DNA of 64,000 nt. It comes from Leishmania mexicana MHOM/GT/2001/U1103. Taxonomy: Eukaryota; Euglenozoa; Kinetoplastea; Trypanosomatida; Trypanosomatidae. Position 1 is the first letter of the stretch, and every line of letters begins with the position of its first letter. The notes below the pieces were generated by a model, which was not told the origin of the DNA, did no database searches, and saw only the letters and a program-made list of their open reading frames with translations. Both the position numbers and the translations under genes were made by a program. The DNA lies in assembly GCF_000234665.1 (NCBI RefSeq), contig NC_018338.1, positions 536,084 to 600,083 of the forward strand. The letters run 5' to 3'. Positions 31,083-41,436 of this stretch are shown piece after piece.

Positions 31083-31217
31083 TCACTCCATGTCTTCTGC
31101 CGCATACTTGGGCGGCTCGGCGACGAGGCAAAGCCCGCACACAGTGATAAGGATGGCGCAGAGCACCAACACAGCACTACATCGGTGCGCAGCAACGCGA
31201 CAGTTGATTGCGCACAT
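31083..31217 (-). CDS. Possible short transmembrane ORF (44 aa) upstream of the 281-residue gene
   Basis: A 44-residue frame starts with ATG at 31217 and ends with TGA at 31083. It holds one strong hydrophobic segment (CSAVLVLCAILITVCGL, about residues 13-29) followed by a charged tail ending AAEDME. It sits about 120 bases before the 281-residue gene in a different frame. It could be an upstream ORF, an independent microprotein, or the N-terminal anchor of the downstream protein separated by frameshift. Evidence is only hydrophobicity and position. Confidence 0.2.
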   Translation of the reverse strand: MCAINCRVAAHRCSAVLVLCAILITVCGLCLVAEPPKYAAEDME

Positions 31218-32172
31218 GACTGTGTAGCTTGTACGCGCTCGTATCTGGCGCCCTTTTACCTGTTGGGCTGCGTGAGTGCCTGGCTGCTGCTTCTGTCTGG
31301 ACTTTACCGCTGCTTTCCCGCCTTCCACCTTGTTTTTCTTCTGAGTTGAGGTCCTCCTATGTAGCAAAGCGTGCGAGCGTGAAGACACTCATATGTGTGT
31401 GAGAGAGGGGAGAGAGGGGCGCTGGACGCACCATCGGCGTAGAGGCAAAAAAGTGAAGGGAGAGGAATGTGACGGACGGTAATGACATTCACGCACCTTG
31501 GAAAAGGAACAGTAAACAGCCCATCGACTGGTTTCGCCTTCCACGGTGGAGACACTGTGCGACATACATGCCCCACTCAACCCGCGGGTGTGCCACATGC
31601 GCGGCCACCCTTTCCTGAGCTACTCGCAGCGCGACCACGGCATTCACCCCTGTGTTTTCGCGTCGCCGTCGGTTTCTCTTGTCTCATATGTGTGTAACGC
31701 AATCAGTAGCAAAACACATATTCACACAAACATGAAGCGACAGACGAAGAAAAGAAAAACAAAGCCAACAGGAAAAACAGCCGAGAAGGAAAACAGCAGC
31801 ACCTATCCCACCAACTTTTCGATGAGGGGAGAAGGGAGGGAGGGAGGGAGGGAGGGGGGGGGAGTGAGAGCAGGTGAACAGACAAACAAGAATGGGAGAG
31901 GAAGATAAGAAAAGGTGCGAGCAGTGCCATACATATACATACACAAAGACAGTCAGGCACATACATACACGTTCGCACGTCTGCACGCCCGTCCCTCTGC
32001 TCCCCCGTTCCATCGGCTTCGGTGACAGTTTTGCTTGCTTCATTTTTTTTTTCGTTTCTTTTTTCTCTCTCTCGTCTGTGACGCGCTCACACATGTTTCG
32101 ATGCACGCGCTCGCGCTTGTTATGTATGTCCTTTGTGTCTGTCTATTGGAGGCGACACTTTCCTTTATATCC

Positions 32173-32198
32173 ATATATATATATATATATATATATAT
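32173..32198. repeat. (TA)n microsatellite
   Basis: Uninterrupted alternating AT run of about 13 units in the spacer. Confidence 0.9.
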
Positions 32199-34364
32199 CG
32201 TCTTACGGCTGGCTTGATGGGGTTCCTCCAACACAAACGTACACATACATATATAGGAGAGAGACAGGCAGGTACAGCTCCAACTGGCGCGCATGCCCCC
32301 CCCCCCTTCCTCCCTCCCTCCTCCTCTCCGACTTCCACACAGAATGACCACAACGCGGTGCGCAAGGAGATACTTCACCCCGTAAAAGGAGCGGAAGCGG
32401 CTTTACTCCGACGGGCGACATGAAGGCACGAACGCCGCCACGAACAGCGTAGAGCTTCATCCAAACATACTGCACGTTTTGCGCGTGGTCGACTGGGTTG
32501 GGGGAGTGCAGGCGTGTGTGTGTGTGTGTGTGTGGGCCTTTTCTCCTTCATCTGTGCGCGCGCAGTTGGCAGAAGGGGGGGGGGAGTGAGCATGCATGTC
32601 CCAAGAGCGTGTGTCTGCTCTGTGATGGGTGGGGTGAGTGGAGTAGGGTGAGCGGGGGGGTTTATCCCTCGCGTGCTTCTGTTCCTTTAGGAGGAGGGGT
32701 AAGGACACGAAGGCTGAGCGCAGGAAGGGAGAAAAAACAAAACAACCAACAAACAAAAAAACTGAAAAGAACAGAGGAAAACGAAGAGAGGGAAGGGGGC
32801 GCAAGGCTGCCACAGTGTGTGTGGTGTATGTGCACCCACGCACACGCACTGTCCACGCAACCGGCACCCACACACACCCACACATACACACAGACACACA
32901 TATGTGCAGGTTTAGACACTCATGTAGATGAGGAAGCACATGCAGTAGCCGTAGTGTGAACGCGCACTCAAGAGCTAGCGAGAGAGGAAGCTGGTGCTCC
33001 GCTTGAGCACCCTTCACGTGTCGGCGCAACAAAACGGGAAGAGAGGGTGAGTTAGGGGACGGAAGGGGGAGGGGAGGGGAGGGGGAAGGTTCATTGCCCC
33101 TGAGCGCATGCTGACGAACACTTCTGGGCGTGAGTGTGCGAACGTAAGGCAACACGCAAGAGGTCTGGGGCGGTGAGTCTTGGGATGAGGCGAGGAAAAA
33201 GACAATACGACGCTGATGTCGTGTTATATATTCAGAGAGGGAATCAACTAAGTTACGAGAGACACACACGCACACACTCACACAGAGAAAGGGCTGGAGG
33301 GGGGTAGGTGAGATGAGCAGAAGACACGATATGCCACACAAACATGCGCACAAACCACATGTGCTTCTTGTTCGGCTCTCTAAGGGGAGCCCTCCCCCTC
33401 TCCCCTACCCCACCTCCAGCGGGAGAAACAGAACAACTGCCGTTATGGCCGGTTGGAGTGTTGTCACGTGTCCGGGAGGTTCCCGGGTAGAGTGAGAGAT
33501 GGCAGAACAGCGTCGATACAAGAGAGTGCAGCATGCCCACCAAGCAGCCGCAAGTCGGCCAGTGCGCCCACAGGTCCACGAGACCGCACCATACTAGGCC
33601 TCACTTCCATCTCTTGCTCCAGCTGGGCTCGCACGCGCTCAAGGTGAAGCAAGGAGAAGGCAGAAAAAAAAGACACACGATTGGCGCACACGAGCAGCTG
33701 AGCCCGGTGGGAGTACCCGGAGCGTTAGGGTGGGTAGGAGGGAGCCAGAGAACAAGGCAAAACGGAGAAGCAGAGACACACACGCACATATACTCAGCGC
33801 CGCAGCTCATGAGACATGAAGCAAGGTGAAAGGGGGGTCGTGATGCAGCGAGAGAGAGAGAGAGAGAGGGGAGACAAGAGAGGAAGGTGCCAATAACAAA
33901 GGAGCTGCACGCACAGAAAGACTAGCAAGCCAGTAGCTGAAATAAGGGGAGACGCAGACCGTATCGACGCATCCATGATATGCTCGGCACGCGCACGCAT
34001 GAACGAGGAACGAAAAAGGCCAAAGACACAAGAGCCAAGACGACTTTTATTCCCTCCCTCCCCTCTCTTTTTTCTCCGGCTGCTACTGCTTCCTGCCCCC
34101 CTCCCCTCCCCACACGTGCGGCCGCTTTCTTGATGGCTCTGCAGTCCACCCTTCCTGCCCTTTCGCGGCCACACTGCAGACTCTCCTCTTTTCCCCTTGG
34201 CTCCTCTGTCACCCGTGTCGGCTATACGGCACGCCTCACCACCCTTCCTTCTCGCGCAATCCTGAATTACCCGCAGTACAACTGCGCCTGTCTGATGCGA
34301 ACTGCTTATCGCGCTCACCTCACCTTGCGTGCTTCTTCGTGTTGCTCTTCCCCTCACCCCCCCC

Positions 34365-36164
34365 TTAGCGGTGCCCCATGAGTGCCTGCAGTTGATTCAC
34401 CACGGCCGTAGAGTCACCCTGTTCCCCGGTTATGTGGATGGATTGCCGCGATCGTTGTGCAGCCTGCCGTCGCTGCTGTTGCGGTTGAGCGCCTCCCCCA
34501 CGTTGGTGTGGATGACCATTGCCGTTGTCGGCTCTTCGCGAGGACGCATCATCGCGTGCCGAGCCAATGAATGTTGGTTGTTGCTGCTGCTGTCGAGGCT
34601 GCGTTATCATGTCCGTGACAGATGCTATTGGTGCAATGGGCCGCGTGCTGAAGGGCAATAAAGGCGGCGCTGCCGCACTGCTTGACGCCGCTGTTTGGAA
34701 AAAGAGCGACACGGAGCTACTCACGTGGCTGCTCTGGGATTGCGCTTGCAACCGAGCAGCGGCATTCGTCACGGATGAGTCGCCGCGCGCATTCTGCAAG
34801 GTTGCACCTGCCGCGCCCGTCAGCAACGTTGCTGCCGCCGCTTTGTCAGCCGGTGCGCTCTGCCGCCGTTTCTGGTCGATCATGTTATCGTACATCGGGT
34901 CGCCGGTGTGACTAAACCCGGTCGTCTCCGTTGCCCACTCCGCGCCTTCGTCAGGGCCGCCGCGGCGACGGTTGCTCGCACGGTTGCTCTGCCGAGGAGG
35001 CTTTTGCGGCTGACGGAGGTGGGCTTCGCGCTGCTGTTGCGTCTTCTCGTAGCGCTGACGCATCGCTTTGCGTGCCTCTCTGCGCTGCTCCTCAAGCTGC
35101 ATTTCTTCACGCGTCTTTGGCCATCGACTGCCGTGCTGCCGGCAGCCGCTCTTGCGAGAGCAGGGCCGGCCATCATCGGCGTCATGGCTGAAGGGGCACT
35201 GCTCACCATGCAGACACTTCCCTTGAAGTTGGTCGCAGCACAGGCGCGTCTTCCATAGTTCTACCTCTTCCATATCCGAAGGGACTTCGTGGCTGCCAAA
35301 GGCTGACGCCTCCGCCACAGGTCCTGCTGACGCAGTCGCCGACGCGGACGCTGCCGCCGTTGGCGTCGAGACCTTTGACGACCTCTCTTCCCGCGTCCTC
35401 TCCTCTCCACCAGGGTGATCCTCCTGCTGCTGCTTGGCCAGCTGCTCCAGTCGCCGCTCAGCAGCAAGAATCAGCGGTACGCCGGAGTCCAGCAGCAGCA
35501 CCTCCTTCAACACCTCCATCGTTTCCAGCAACCCCTCGTCCTGCACCTGTGCCACCGGATCCTTGAACGGGATGGGACACAGTGCAATGTCGGGGTGGGA
35601 GCACTTGTCTGGGGAATCATCGATGATGATCGTATTCACGCTATGAAAACTATGCGGATATCGGTCGAAGATGACCTGCAAGTTCTTCTCCGTCCCGTAC
35701 GGGTTCTCCGCCGACGGCTTCGGCATACACGCATCTCGAAAGAGCGTGAACAGCAGCAGATCGCGGTAGTTGCCAAAGACGTGGTCAATGATGGGGTTCG
35801 ACGACCGCTGAAGGCCGCTCGTCCACACCGCCACGACGAAATTGGAAAAGACAAACTTGAGGAAGTCAGACACATTCGGGCGCAGGACGAAGCTGCCTCT
35901 ACCGCGGGCGACGAGGACCCCATTCAGGTCCAGCACCAGCAGGAAGGCCCGCCGGAGTGCTGATGTCGGCACCGTCACCTCATACCCATTTCGCGTCTCT
36001 ACCGTTGCCCGATCTTGATCCTCGTCAATATTTGTAACAACGCCGATGGAGTAGCGCGTGTCGGTCACGCGGACGCGCACGTACTGATCGATCTCAAAGC
36101 GTTCGCGGCGCATGTAGTGTGCGCCTTGCTCTACGGGAGACACCTGTGATGAGGCGCTATTCAT
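34365..36164 (-). CDS. FCP1/NIF-like phosphatase domain fused to a CCCH zinc finger (599 aa)
   Basis: The first ATG in frame is at 36164. Residues about 25-66 look like a small beta domain of KOW/Tudor type (DQYVRVRVTDTRYSIGVV). Residues about 72-225 resemble the FCP1/NLI-interacting-factor phosphatase domain: LVLDLNGVLV at 76-85, AVWTSGLQ at 112-119 and IIIDDSPDKC at 179-188. The catalytic motif of this family is DxDx(T/V); here it reads D79-L-N81-G-V, so the second Asp is Asn. The conserved DDSP is kept. A C-x7-C-x5-C-x3-H zinc finger follows at C309, C317, C323 and H327, an RNA-binding type. The C-terminal 250 residues are Gln/Ser/Ala/Arg-rich and probably disordered. An RNA-associated, possibly catalytically impaired phosphatase is inferred. 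Confidence 0.85.
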   Translation of the reverse strand: MNSASSQVSPVEQGAHYMRRERFEIDQYVRVRVTDTRYSIGVVTNIDEDQDRATVETRNGYEVTVPTSALRRAFLLVLDLNGVLVARGRGSFVLRPNVSDFLKFVFSNFVVAVWTSGLQRSSNPIIDHVFGNYRDLLLFTLFRDACMPKPSAENPYGTEKNLQVIFDRYPHSFHSVNTIIIDDSPDKCSHPDIALCPIPFKDPVAQVQDEGLLETMEVLKEVLLLDSGVPLILAAERRLEQLAKQQQEDHPGGEERTREERSSKVSTPTAAASASATASAGPVAEASAFGSHEVPSDMEEVELWKTRLCCDQLQGKCLHGEQCPFSHDADDGRPCSRKSGCRQHGSRWPKTREEMQLEEQRREARKAMRQRYEKTQQQREAHLRQPQKPPRQSNRASNRRRGGPDEGAEWATETTGFSHTGDPMYDNMIDQKRRQSAPADKAAAATLLTGAAGATLQNARGDSSVTNAAARLQAQSQSSHVSSSVSLFFQTAASSSAAAPPLLPFSTRPIAPIASVTDMITQPRQQQQQPTFIGSARDDASSRRADNGNGHPHQRGGGAQPQQQRRQAAQRSRQSIHITGEQGDSTAVVNQLQALMGHR

Positions 36165-38460
36165 TTCTAGTCGAAAAACAAAAGACAGCAGTGCACCTTG
36201 GAGTATATGGGCACGTGTGTGTGAGCGTGCGCGTGCGTGTGTGCGTGGGTTGGTGTGGGGAAAGATCCGTGACACATGGTGTGAGATAGGGATATAAAGC
36301 GCACATATTTGTCTTTTGTCTCGTTAGCTCAGCATACACAGTTCGCCCCTCATGATGCCGGCAACTTCAGTGCGTGGTCTCTCAGGGTCCAGCACCCCCG
36401 CTTTCTGGGGAAGTCGGGAGCCTGCAGCCCGGCCCACGGCGCGGCCGACGGACTCTTGGTGTTGGCGCACAGGTCTGGGCCGGCACTGTGCTGAAGAGAC
36501 ACGCGACCGTGATCACGTCTGTGCCCGCTCACTGCGCATCGTTTTGACGATTCAACAAATATTGAAACACCCGCTCCCGCCAAAGGCGCGCGGCTTCCGG
36601 TGAGGGCGGAATGCCCCCCTCCCCCTGCTGCCACAGACCGACGGCGGCGCGTCCCACCTGTCGCGGCACATGCGCACAGGCCGTCCAGCCACGCGGCCCC
36701 CCAAACAGGCCCCAAGGTCCACTCGTGCGATCGCTGGGCGCACGCGCGGCCAAGCACAGCCAGCATGGTGATCCGCATCCAAGCAAAGCATGCAGAGGTC
36801 AGCGGAGCACGAGCGATGCACGGAAACGGCGCGAAGAGATCCGTGTAAATCAGCCGCACAGCGCCTGTGTGCAAAACATGCGGCATCTCCGTACGTCCGA
36901 CCGGGTGGGCTGATGCGGCGTCGATCCCGGAGGCGTGACGACAGCACCCCGAGTTGCACCATCGAGTCCTCCAGACCCAAATGTGGCGGGTCTCCGGAGC
37001 AGACTATGGAATGCTGCGGCTGGCCAACTGTCTCCTTGAGCTCATCCGGCATGCGCCTGGACAACACCCTGTTACATGCACGCCCCACCCCACCGCTTTC
37101 TGGCCTCGAGCAGGACCCTGAGCGCGTCCCGCCTGAATCAGAGCGTGCAACGCAACCAGGTCCATCTCACGCCCATCACACAGCACGTAGCCGAGGAAAG
37201 AGCGATGAAGGTCATGAAGAGGCCGCTGGGTACGTGGGCCGATTCAGCGGCAGATGGTTTCGTCCGAGAGGACCAGAGCGTAGCCGTGGCACAGCAGAGG
37301 CATGTGAGCGGTGGTTGTGTATGCGTGTATACGTTTGTGGACGTGCTCGTGGTGGCATGAACACCTCGATAAGAAATATTTCATTTCGTCATTCAACATG
37401 AGTGAAACTCGACTTGACTCAGCCTGTCACAGGCCCCCATCGCTTGGTGCGAAGGTCCGTCTGCCTGCTTGCGTGGCGCCCATTCCGCGAACACATCTTT
37501 TCTTCTGCTATGTGTCGTTGTTTACGTGAGTTGAGGGTGGTCGTGAAGACGTGCCTTTATGCGTGCGAGCGAGGGGAGAGGCGGAGGGGGGGGGAGGTGG
37601 AGAGACCAGTATGAGGAAGCCAGCGAGCACATGTGCAGACAACGCGAACATGAGCCCAAGTAGTGCGGGTGGCGTGAAGAAAATGCAGAAGAGCGAAGAA
37701 AAGACGCGGAGAAAAGGGGGCGGGGTAACAGAGCAACAAGCGCTTGGGTGCATGCGAGTGTATTGACCCGCGCGCCGCGAAACGGCACCCCCCCCACACA
37801 CACATACACACATATCAGGAGCATAGCGCTCTCTTCGTGCGCACCGCATCTAAGCCATTTGCCGGCTTGACGGCGAAGAGATGCCCTAGGAGCACCATGC
37901 TGACACCTTCCTATGTCCCTCCTCCGCCTGCCCCTCCTCATCCTTTTGTGTAGCTCCCTCACTCCTCCACAGCACCGCACTCTCTCAAACCTATGCAGAG
38001 GACTCTCATGCACCGCCTCAAGACGGGGAAGGGGGCGCGTGCACAGGAATGGCGTGGGTCTGTGCAGGCAGAGAAGGCTGCTGGTCCAGGAGGTACATAA
38101 AACACAATGCTGCTCCGTGCTGGCCGTTTGTGGACTGACATGGATGCACACGTCTGCATGGTGGTGGAATTCGACGCAAATAGAAAAAAAACTGAGAGAG
38201 GAGGAGGAGGAAACACAACCCAGGAGAGGTCCGCATACACGCGCCGACGTAGACAGACAGGCTCAGAGCTAAACATGTCCACGCACGGCGTAGCACATCT
38301 TTACCGGCAATCTTCCTCCCTCCCTCCCTCCCTCCCTCCCTCCAGGAAATCGTTCCTTTGCCGTCGCACCTCCAACCGCTCTTCTTCTGTGTTGCATATC
38401 GTCTGTCTCGCACGCTTTCTTCCTTCGCTGTTGCTCCTCCACAACCGCAGTGGTTGTGGA
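36165..38460 (-). other. Spacer between zinc-finger and thioredoxin-like genes
   Basis: Contains the leader of the zinc-finger gene (36165-36344), the GC-rich candidate element (36345-37290), then simple spacer with a G-rich run near 37585, a CA tract near 37790-37815 and a (CTCC)n run near 38310-38343. No intact gene is supported. Confidence 0.65.
36345..37290 (-). mobile_element. Candidate degenerate retroelement remnant
   Basis: About 950 bases of even, GC-rich, non-repetitive sequence stand out from the simple-sequence spacer. On the minus strand broken frames with protein-like composition occur, including SFLGYVLCDGREMDL (about 37150-37195) and RLWRERVFQYLLNRQNDAQ (near 36530-36590). 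FLGYVL followed by a variable loop resembles the motif after the catalytic box of DIRS- and LTR-type reverse transcriptases. Stops and frame changes interrupt every frame. The assignment to a decayed retroelement (TATE- or DIRE-like) is speculative; a decayed host gene is equally possible. Confidence 0.35.
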
Positions 38461-40647
38461 TCACCAGTAGGTCACCTGCTCGACGCGATTCCACAGCAGT
38501 TGGACGGTGAACACAAGCAGAAAAAGTACGGGGACTAGGGGACGCTCCAGCTCAAAGCAGACGCAATCCCACAACGCAGCAACGGCGTTGATCAGCCAAG
38601 ACAGCAACCACCAAGAGGAGGCGGTGGGCCACGCACGGTGGCGAGACCATTCCTGGCTAGTCATGGAGGGGGTCACGTCGCCGAAGTGCGACTTGATGTA
38701 GGAGGACACCAGCTCCGCGGCCAAATCGTGGAATGTGACGACCTTCTGGTACTCCGGATCCGCCTCCGGGTTCGGCGTCGGCGGCGATGACGTGGCACCT
38801 GCGTCGGTGCCGTTTTTTGCGTTCCCTTCCTCCTCACGCCGACGCTGCTCCAGTCTCTCCAGCACCTCTTGGTTTTTCTTCAGAATGCGGTTCAGCTGCG
38901 ACTTGCCGATGAATGCAAACTGCACAACTCCGTGCTCGACCAGTTCGGCGAACATGCTCGTCAGCGCTTCCTCGACGCTCGTCCCGTCGGATATTTGACG
39001 GAGAGAAACGTAATTCGGTGTGAACTGGTCCCGCGGCAGCACCTCGCGCTCGATACCGTGCCGATGTGACCCGTATTTGGACTTGAGACTGTAGAAGCGC
39101 GCGTCGTCTGCCGCATCATCATCGTCGACAGCATCGGCGCTGCCCCCGGAGAAGAAAAAGCCGCCTGTGTCGGCTGTCCGCAGCACCGCTTCTCGCGAGT
39201 ACACCAGCCGCGCATAGATGTCCATTGAGGGCACCAGATCGAACGCGCTGATTTGCGTGGTGCGCAGGAAGAGCGTGAGCGGACTACAACTGACCATGCT
39301 AACATGTGGGTGACTGCACAGGCCCTTGAAAAGACTGGGAAGCAGGTCAAAGGCGCGATCGTACACCTCGCAACTCGCGCAGCTGGGGCTGGTGTGGTAC
39401 ACAATGGCTGCGGGCAGCACACGATGAAGGGGTCGCTGGCGCGTACTGCCGCTGCCGCGCAACGGTGGCTCAGGGCGGTCGTGGAAGAAGGGAGAGCGGG
39501 CGCGGTTCAACATTGGTGATCCAGTGAAGTCGGTCACCTTGATAAAGGGCAGAAACGGCTGCGATTGGGATGGCGATGCGCTCCTCCTCTTGCTCGAATC
39601 GGTGATATTCGCGCCTCTCACGGCCACTGTCCCATCTTTAGCTGCTGCGTCTTCCTCCTCCCGCTCTGCCTCACGCGTCGCGGCGTCCCACATTTGCTGG
39701 ACGGTGCGCAGAAAACCAGCAAGATCGCGCTCGAAGGAGTTCGAAGGGCCGGACATCAGATCGTAAGCCCGGACAACGATGGAGGAGACAAGGTTCTTCT
39801 GGTAGTACGCCATCGCCTGCGCAAACGTGGCATCACTGACGATGAGGTGCGGTGACGCTTCAAGTGTGCGATTTGCATGCCTCCGGTACTCGTTGAGGGC
39901 GCCACGTTGCAGGCAGATAGGATCGCTCTCGCATTCTTGGTCTACGCTTTCCATCCCCGGCCCGTCCGCCATGATCGGCAGCGGACCATCACCGTGCGGG
40001 GGCAGGAGGTCCGCCGTGAGGTTGAGACCAAGAATGTCGGCAACACTGCTCAAGACGTCACCGTAATGGGGTGGGTGCATACCGAGAGTGTGGTTGGCGC
40101 GTACAAACCGCTTGATCTCCGTCTCGAGTGCTATGAACTCGGCTGCGTTGTCATAGAACAGACTCTCCTCGCGGATGCCTCGAGCGCGGCGCCAAAGTTC
40201 CGATAACAGTGTGCCGCCGGACGTGCGAGCCTCGCGCGAGAGCCTAATGTCATCGAGGACGGTGCTGAGTCCGGTGGAGGGACAACTGGCCAGACGGTCG
40301 ATCCGCGACCACATGCCCACTGCTGCAGCAACATAAAAGGAGAAAGGAAAAGCTGGACAAGATGAGTGCTCCTCGTCGACGTACCGCTGTGCCGCCGATG
40401 CATTTGCCCTTGAAAGGAAATCGGTATGTCCCTCAGTTCCTTCGGCCGAAGCCGTCGTGCCCGCTGAAGCGGATGCCCGCTGCGCGACTGCACCGCCTTG
40501 GGCAGCGGCGCAAAGCAAACACAGGTAAACGAGGAGCAGGATAGCGCGCAGGGAGCAGGGAGAGGCGCAGGGAGAGAACATGGTGCCAACAGAGGTGTGG
40601 TGGTAGCGGCGTCGTCGACTAGCCAGAACAGGCGAGCCCGGCTGCAT
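38461..40647 (-). CDS. Thioredoxin-like membrane protein of the secretory pathway (728 aa)
   Basis: The longest ATG start is 40647. A second ATG at 40581 places a clear signal peptide (RAILLLVYLCLLCAAAQ) close to the N-terminus and may be the true start. The luminal part is long and carries several NxS/T sites. A thioredoxin-like segment near residues 410-440 holds a CxxC as SPSCASCEVYDRAF, preceded by a strand-like PAAIVYHT, the usual layout of the fold. A Glu/Arg-rich helix follows near residue 600. Two hydrophobic segments at the C-terminus (WWLLSWLINAVAALW and VPVLFLLVFTVQLLW) suggest membrane anchoring. Role in ER oxidative folding is an inference; the CASC motif is not that of classical PDI (CGHC). 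Confidence 0.8.
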   Translation of the reverse strand: MQPGSPVLASRRRRYHHTSVGTMFSPCASPCSLRAILLLVYLCLLCAAAQGGAVAQRASASAGTTASAEGTEGHTDFLSRANASAAQRYVDEEHSSCPAFPFSFYVAAAVGMWSRIDRLASCPSTGLSTVLDDIRLSREARTSGGTLLSELWRRARGIREESLFYDNAAEFIALETEIKRFVRANHTLGMHPPHYGDVLSSVADILGLNLTADLLPPHGDGPLPIMADGPGMESVDQECESDPICLQRGALNEYRRHANRTLEASPHLIVSDATFAQAMAYYQKNLVSSIVVRAYDLMSGPSNSFERDLAGFLRTVQQMWDAATREAEREEEDAAAKDGTVAVRGANITDSSKRRSASPSQSQPFLPFIKVTDFTGSPMLNRARSPFFHDRPEPPLRGSGSTRQRPLHRVLPAAIVYHTSPSCASCEVYDRAFDLLPSLFKGLCSHPHVSMVSCSPLTLFLRTTQISAFDLVPSMDIYARLVYSREAVLRTADTGGFFFSGGSADAVDDDDAADDARFYSLKSKYGSHRHGIEREVLPRDQFTPNYVSLRQISDGTSVEEALTSMFAELVEHGVVQFAFIGKSQLNRILKKNQEVLERLEQRRREEEGNAKNGTDAGATSSPPTPNPEADPEYQKVVTFHDLAAELVSSYIKSHFGDVTPSMTSQEWSRHRAWPTASSWWLLSWLINAVAALWDCVCFELERPLVPVLFLLVFTVQLLWNRVEQVTYW

Positions 40648-41436
40648 CGCGCACAAGGCTCTGCCTCTTTTTCTTGCGTCTTCGCTGTCGGCACCACTCT
40701 CCTGCTCAGCGCTTTCTCTCTCTCTCTGCGTCTCTGTAAGTTAGGGGGAGGGCCACAGGCATGTACGCAGACACGCCTTCACATAAAGCGCGAGCAGTGA
40801 AGCCGCGTTCGTTTGTTCTGCAGTGAAGGCAATAGCAGAAACGTGAGTGCGACACAGGTGACTGTCCAGTTCTCGCGTTGGAGGGCTTCTGGTACCGATG
40901 CTGTTTCTGCTGCGGCTAGCCCAATCACCCCAGCGCCCAGCACGTCAAGTGAGTGCGAGAGAGAGAGAGAAAGGGGAAGGAGGGGGGGGGGAAGGGGGCA
41001 CATGTGTGTGCGTGTGTGAAAATGAACATGAAAGAAGAGAAAAAGCAAAGGTGAAGAGGGTGGTGGTGGTGGTGATAGTGGTGAGAGGCCGGGACTTCAG
41101 TGCACACACACACACACATATGTAGACACATATGCGCATCCAATGATGTGGCGTGTATCCTTCATCGCAGAGGGTGGAGGGTGGAGGGTGGAGGGTGGAG
41201 GAGGGGGACGGTCCACCACGCTACTGCACTCATCCTTGAAGATGCGTGCCCGCTCATGCACGTCTTTGTTTCAGACCGCGCGTTGCCTCTTCTTGCCCTC
41301 TCAAAAAGCCCAAGGTCTTATTTATTGGCGGCGTTGTATATGCGTAAGCACGGAAATGCCCAGGGATACACACACACACACACGCACATGGACCCATACG
41401 GGTGCACGCTTGAATGAGCCAGCGTTCCGGCGACGC
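40648..41436 (-). other. Spacer between the thioredoxin-like gene and the 373-residue gene
   Basis: No coding region is supported. It holds GA- and G-rich runs near 40955-41000, CA tracts near 41100-41120 and 41368-41386, and a short tandem GTGGAGG repeat at 41170-41203. Confidence 0.7.
41170..41203. repeat. Tandem 7-bp GTGGAGG repeat
   Basis: About four to five units of GTGGAGG (phase arbitrary) ending in a GGAGGAGGGGG run. The G-tract spacing would allow G-quadruplex formation on the plus strand. Confidence 0.8.

Larger units (their letters stand above)
30966..34364 (-). other. 3.4-kb spacer between the 281-residue gene and the zinc-finger gene
   Basis: Apart from the short transmembrane frame at 31083-31217, no coding region is supported. 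Features are GA-rich tandem runs near 31833-31862, a TA tract at 32173-32198, G and C runs near 32296 and 32575, and CA/GT tracts near 32510-32530 and 32860-32905. Most is probably the 3' untranslated region of the zinc-finger gene. Confidence 0.65.

Noticed and set aside
32457..33353. A 298-residue minus-strand frame in the spacer
   Set aside because: Made of simple-sequence translations (THTHTHT, CVCVC) and Pro/Ser runs; no protein-like segment.
36324..36345. CGTTAGCTCAGC as a tRNA 5' half (A box)
   Set aside because: No B box or pairing acceptor stem is found within the next 100 bases on that strand.
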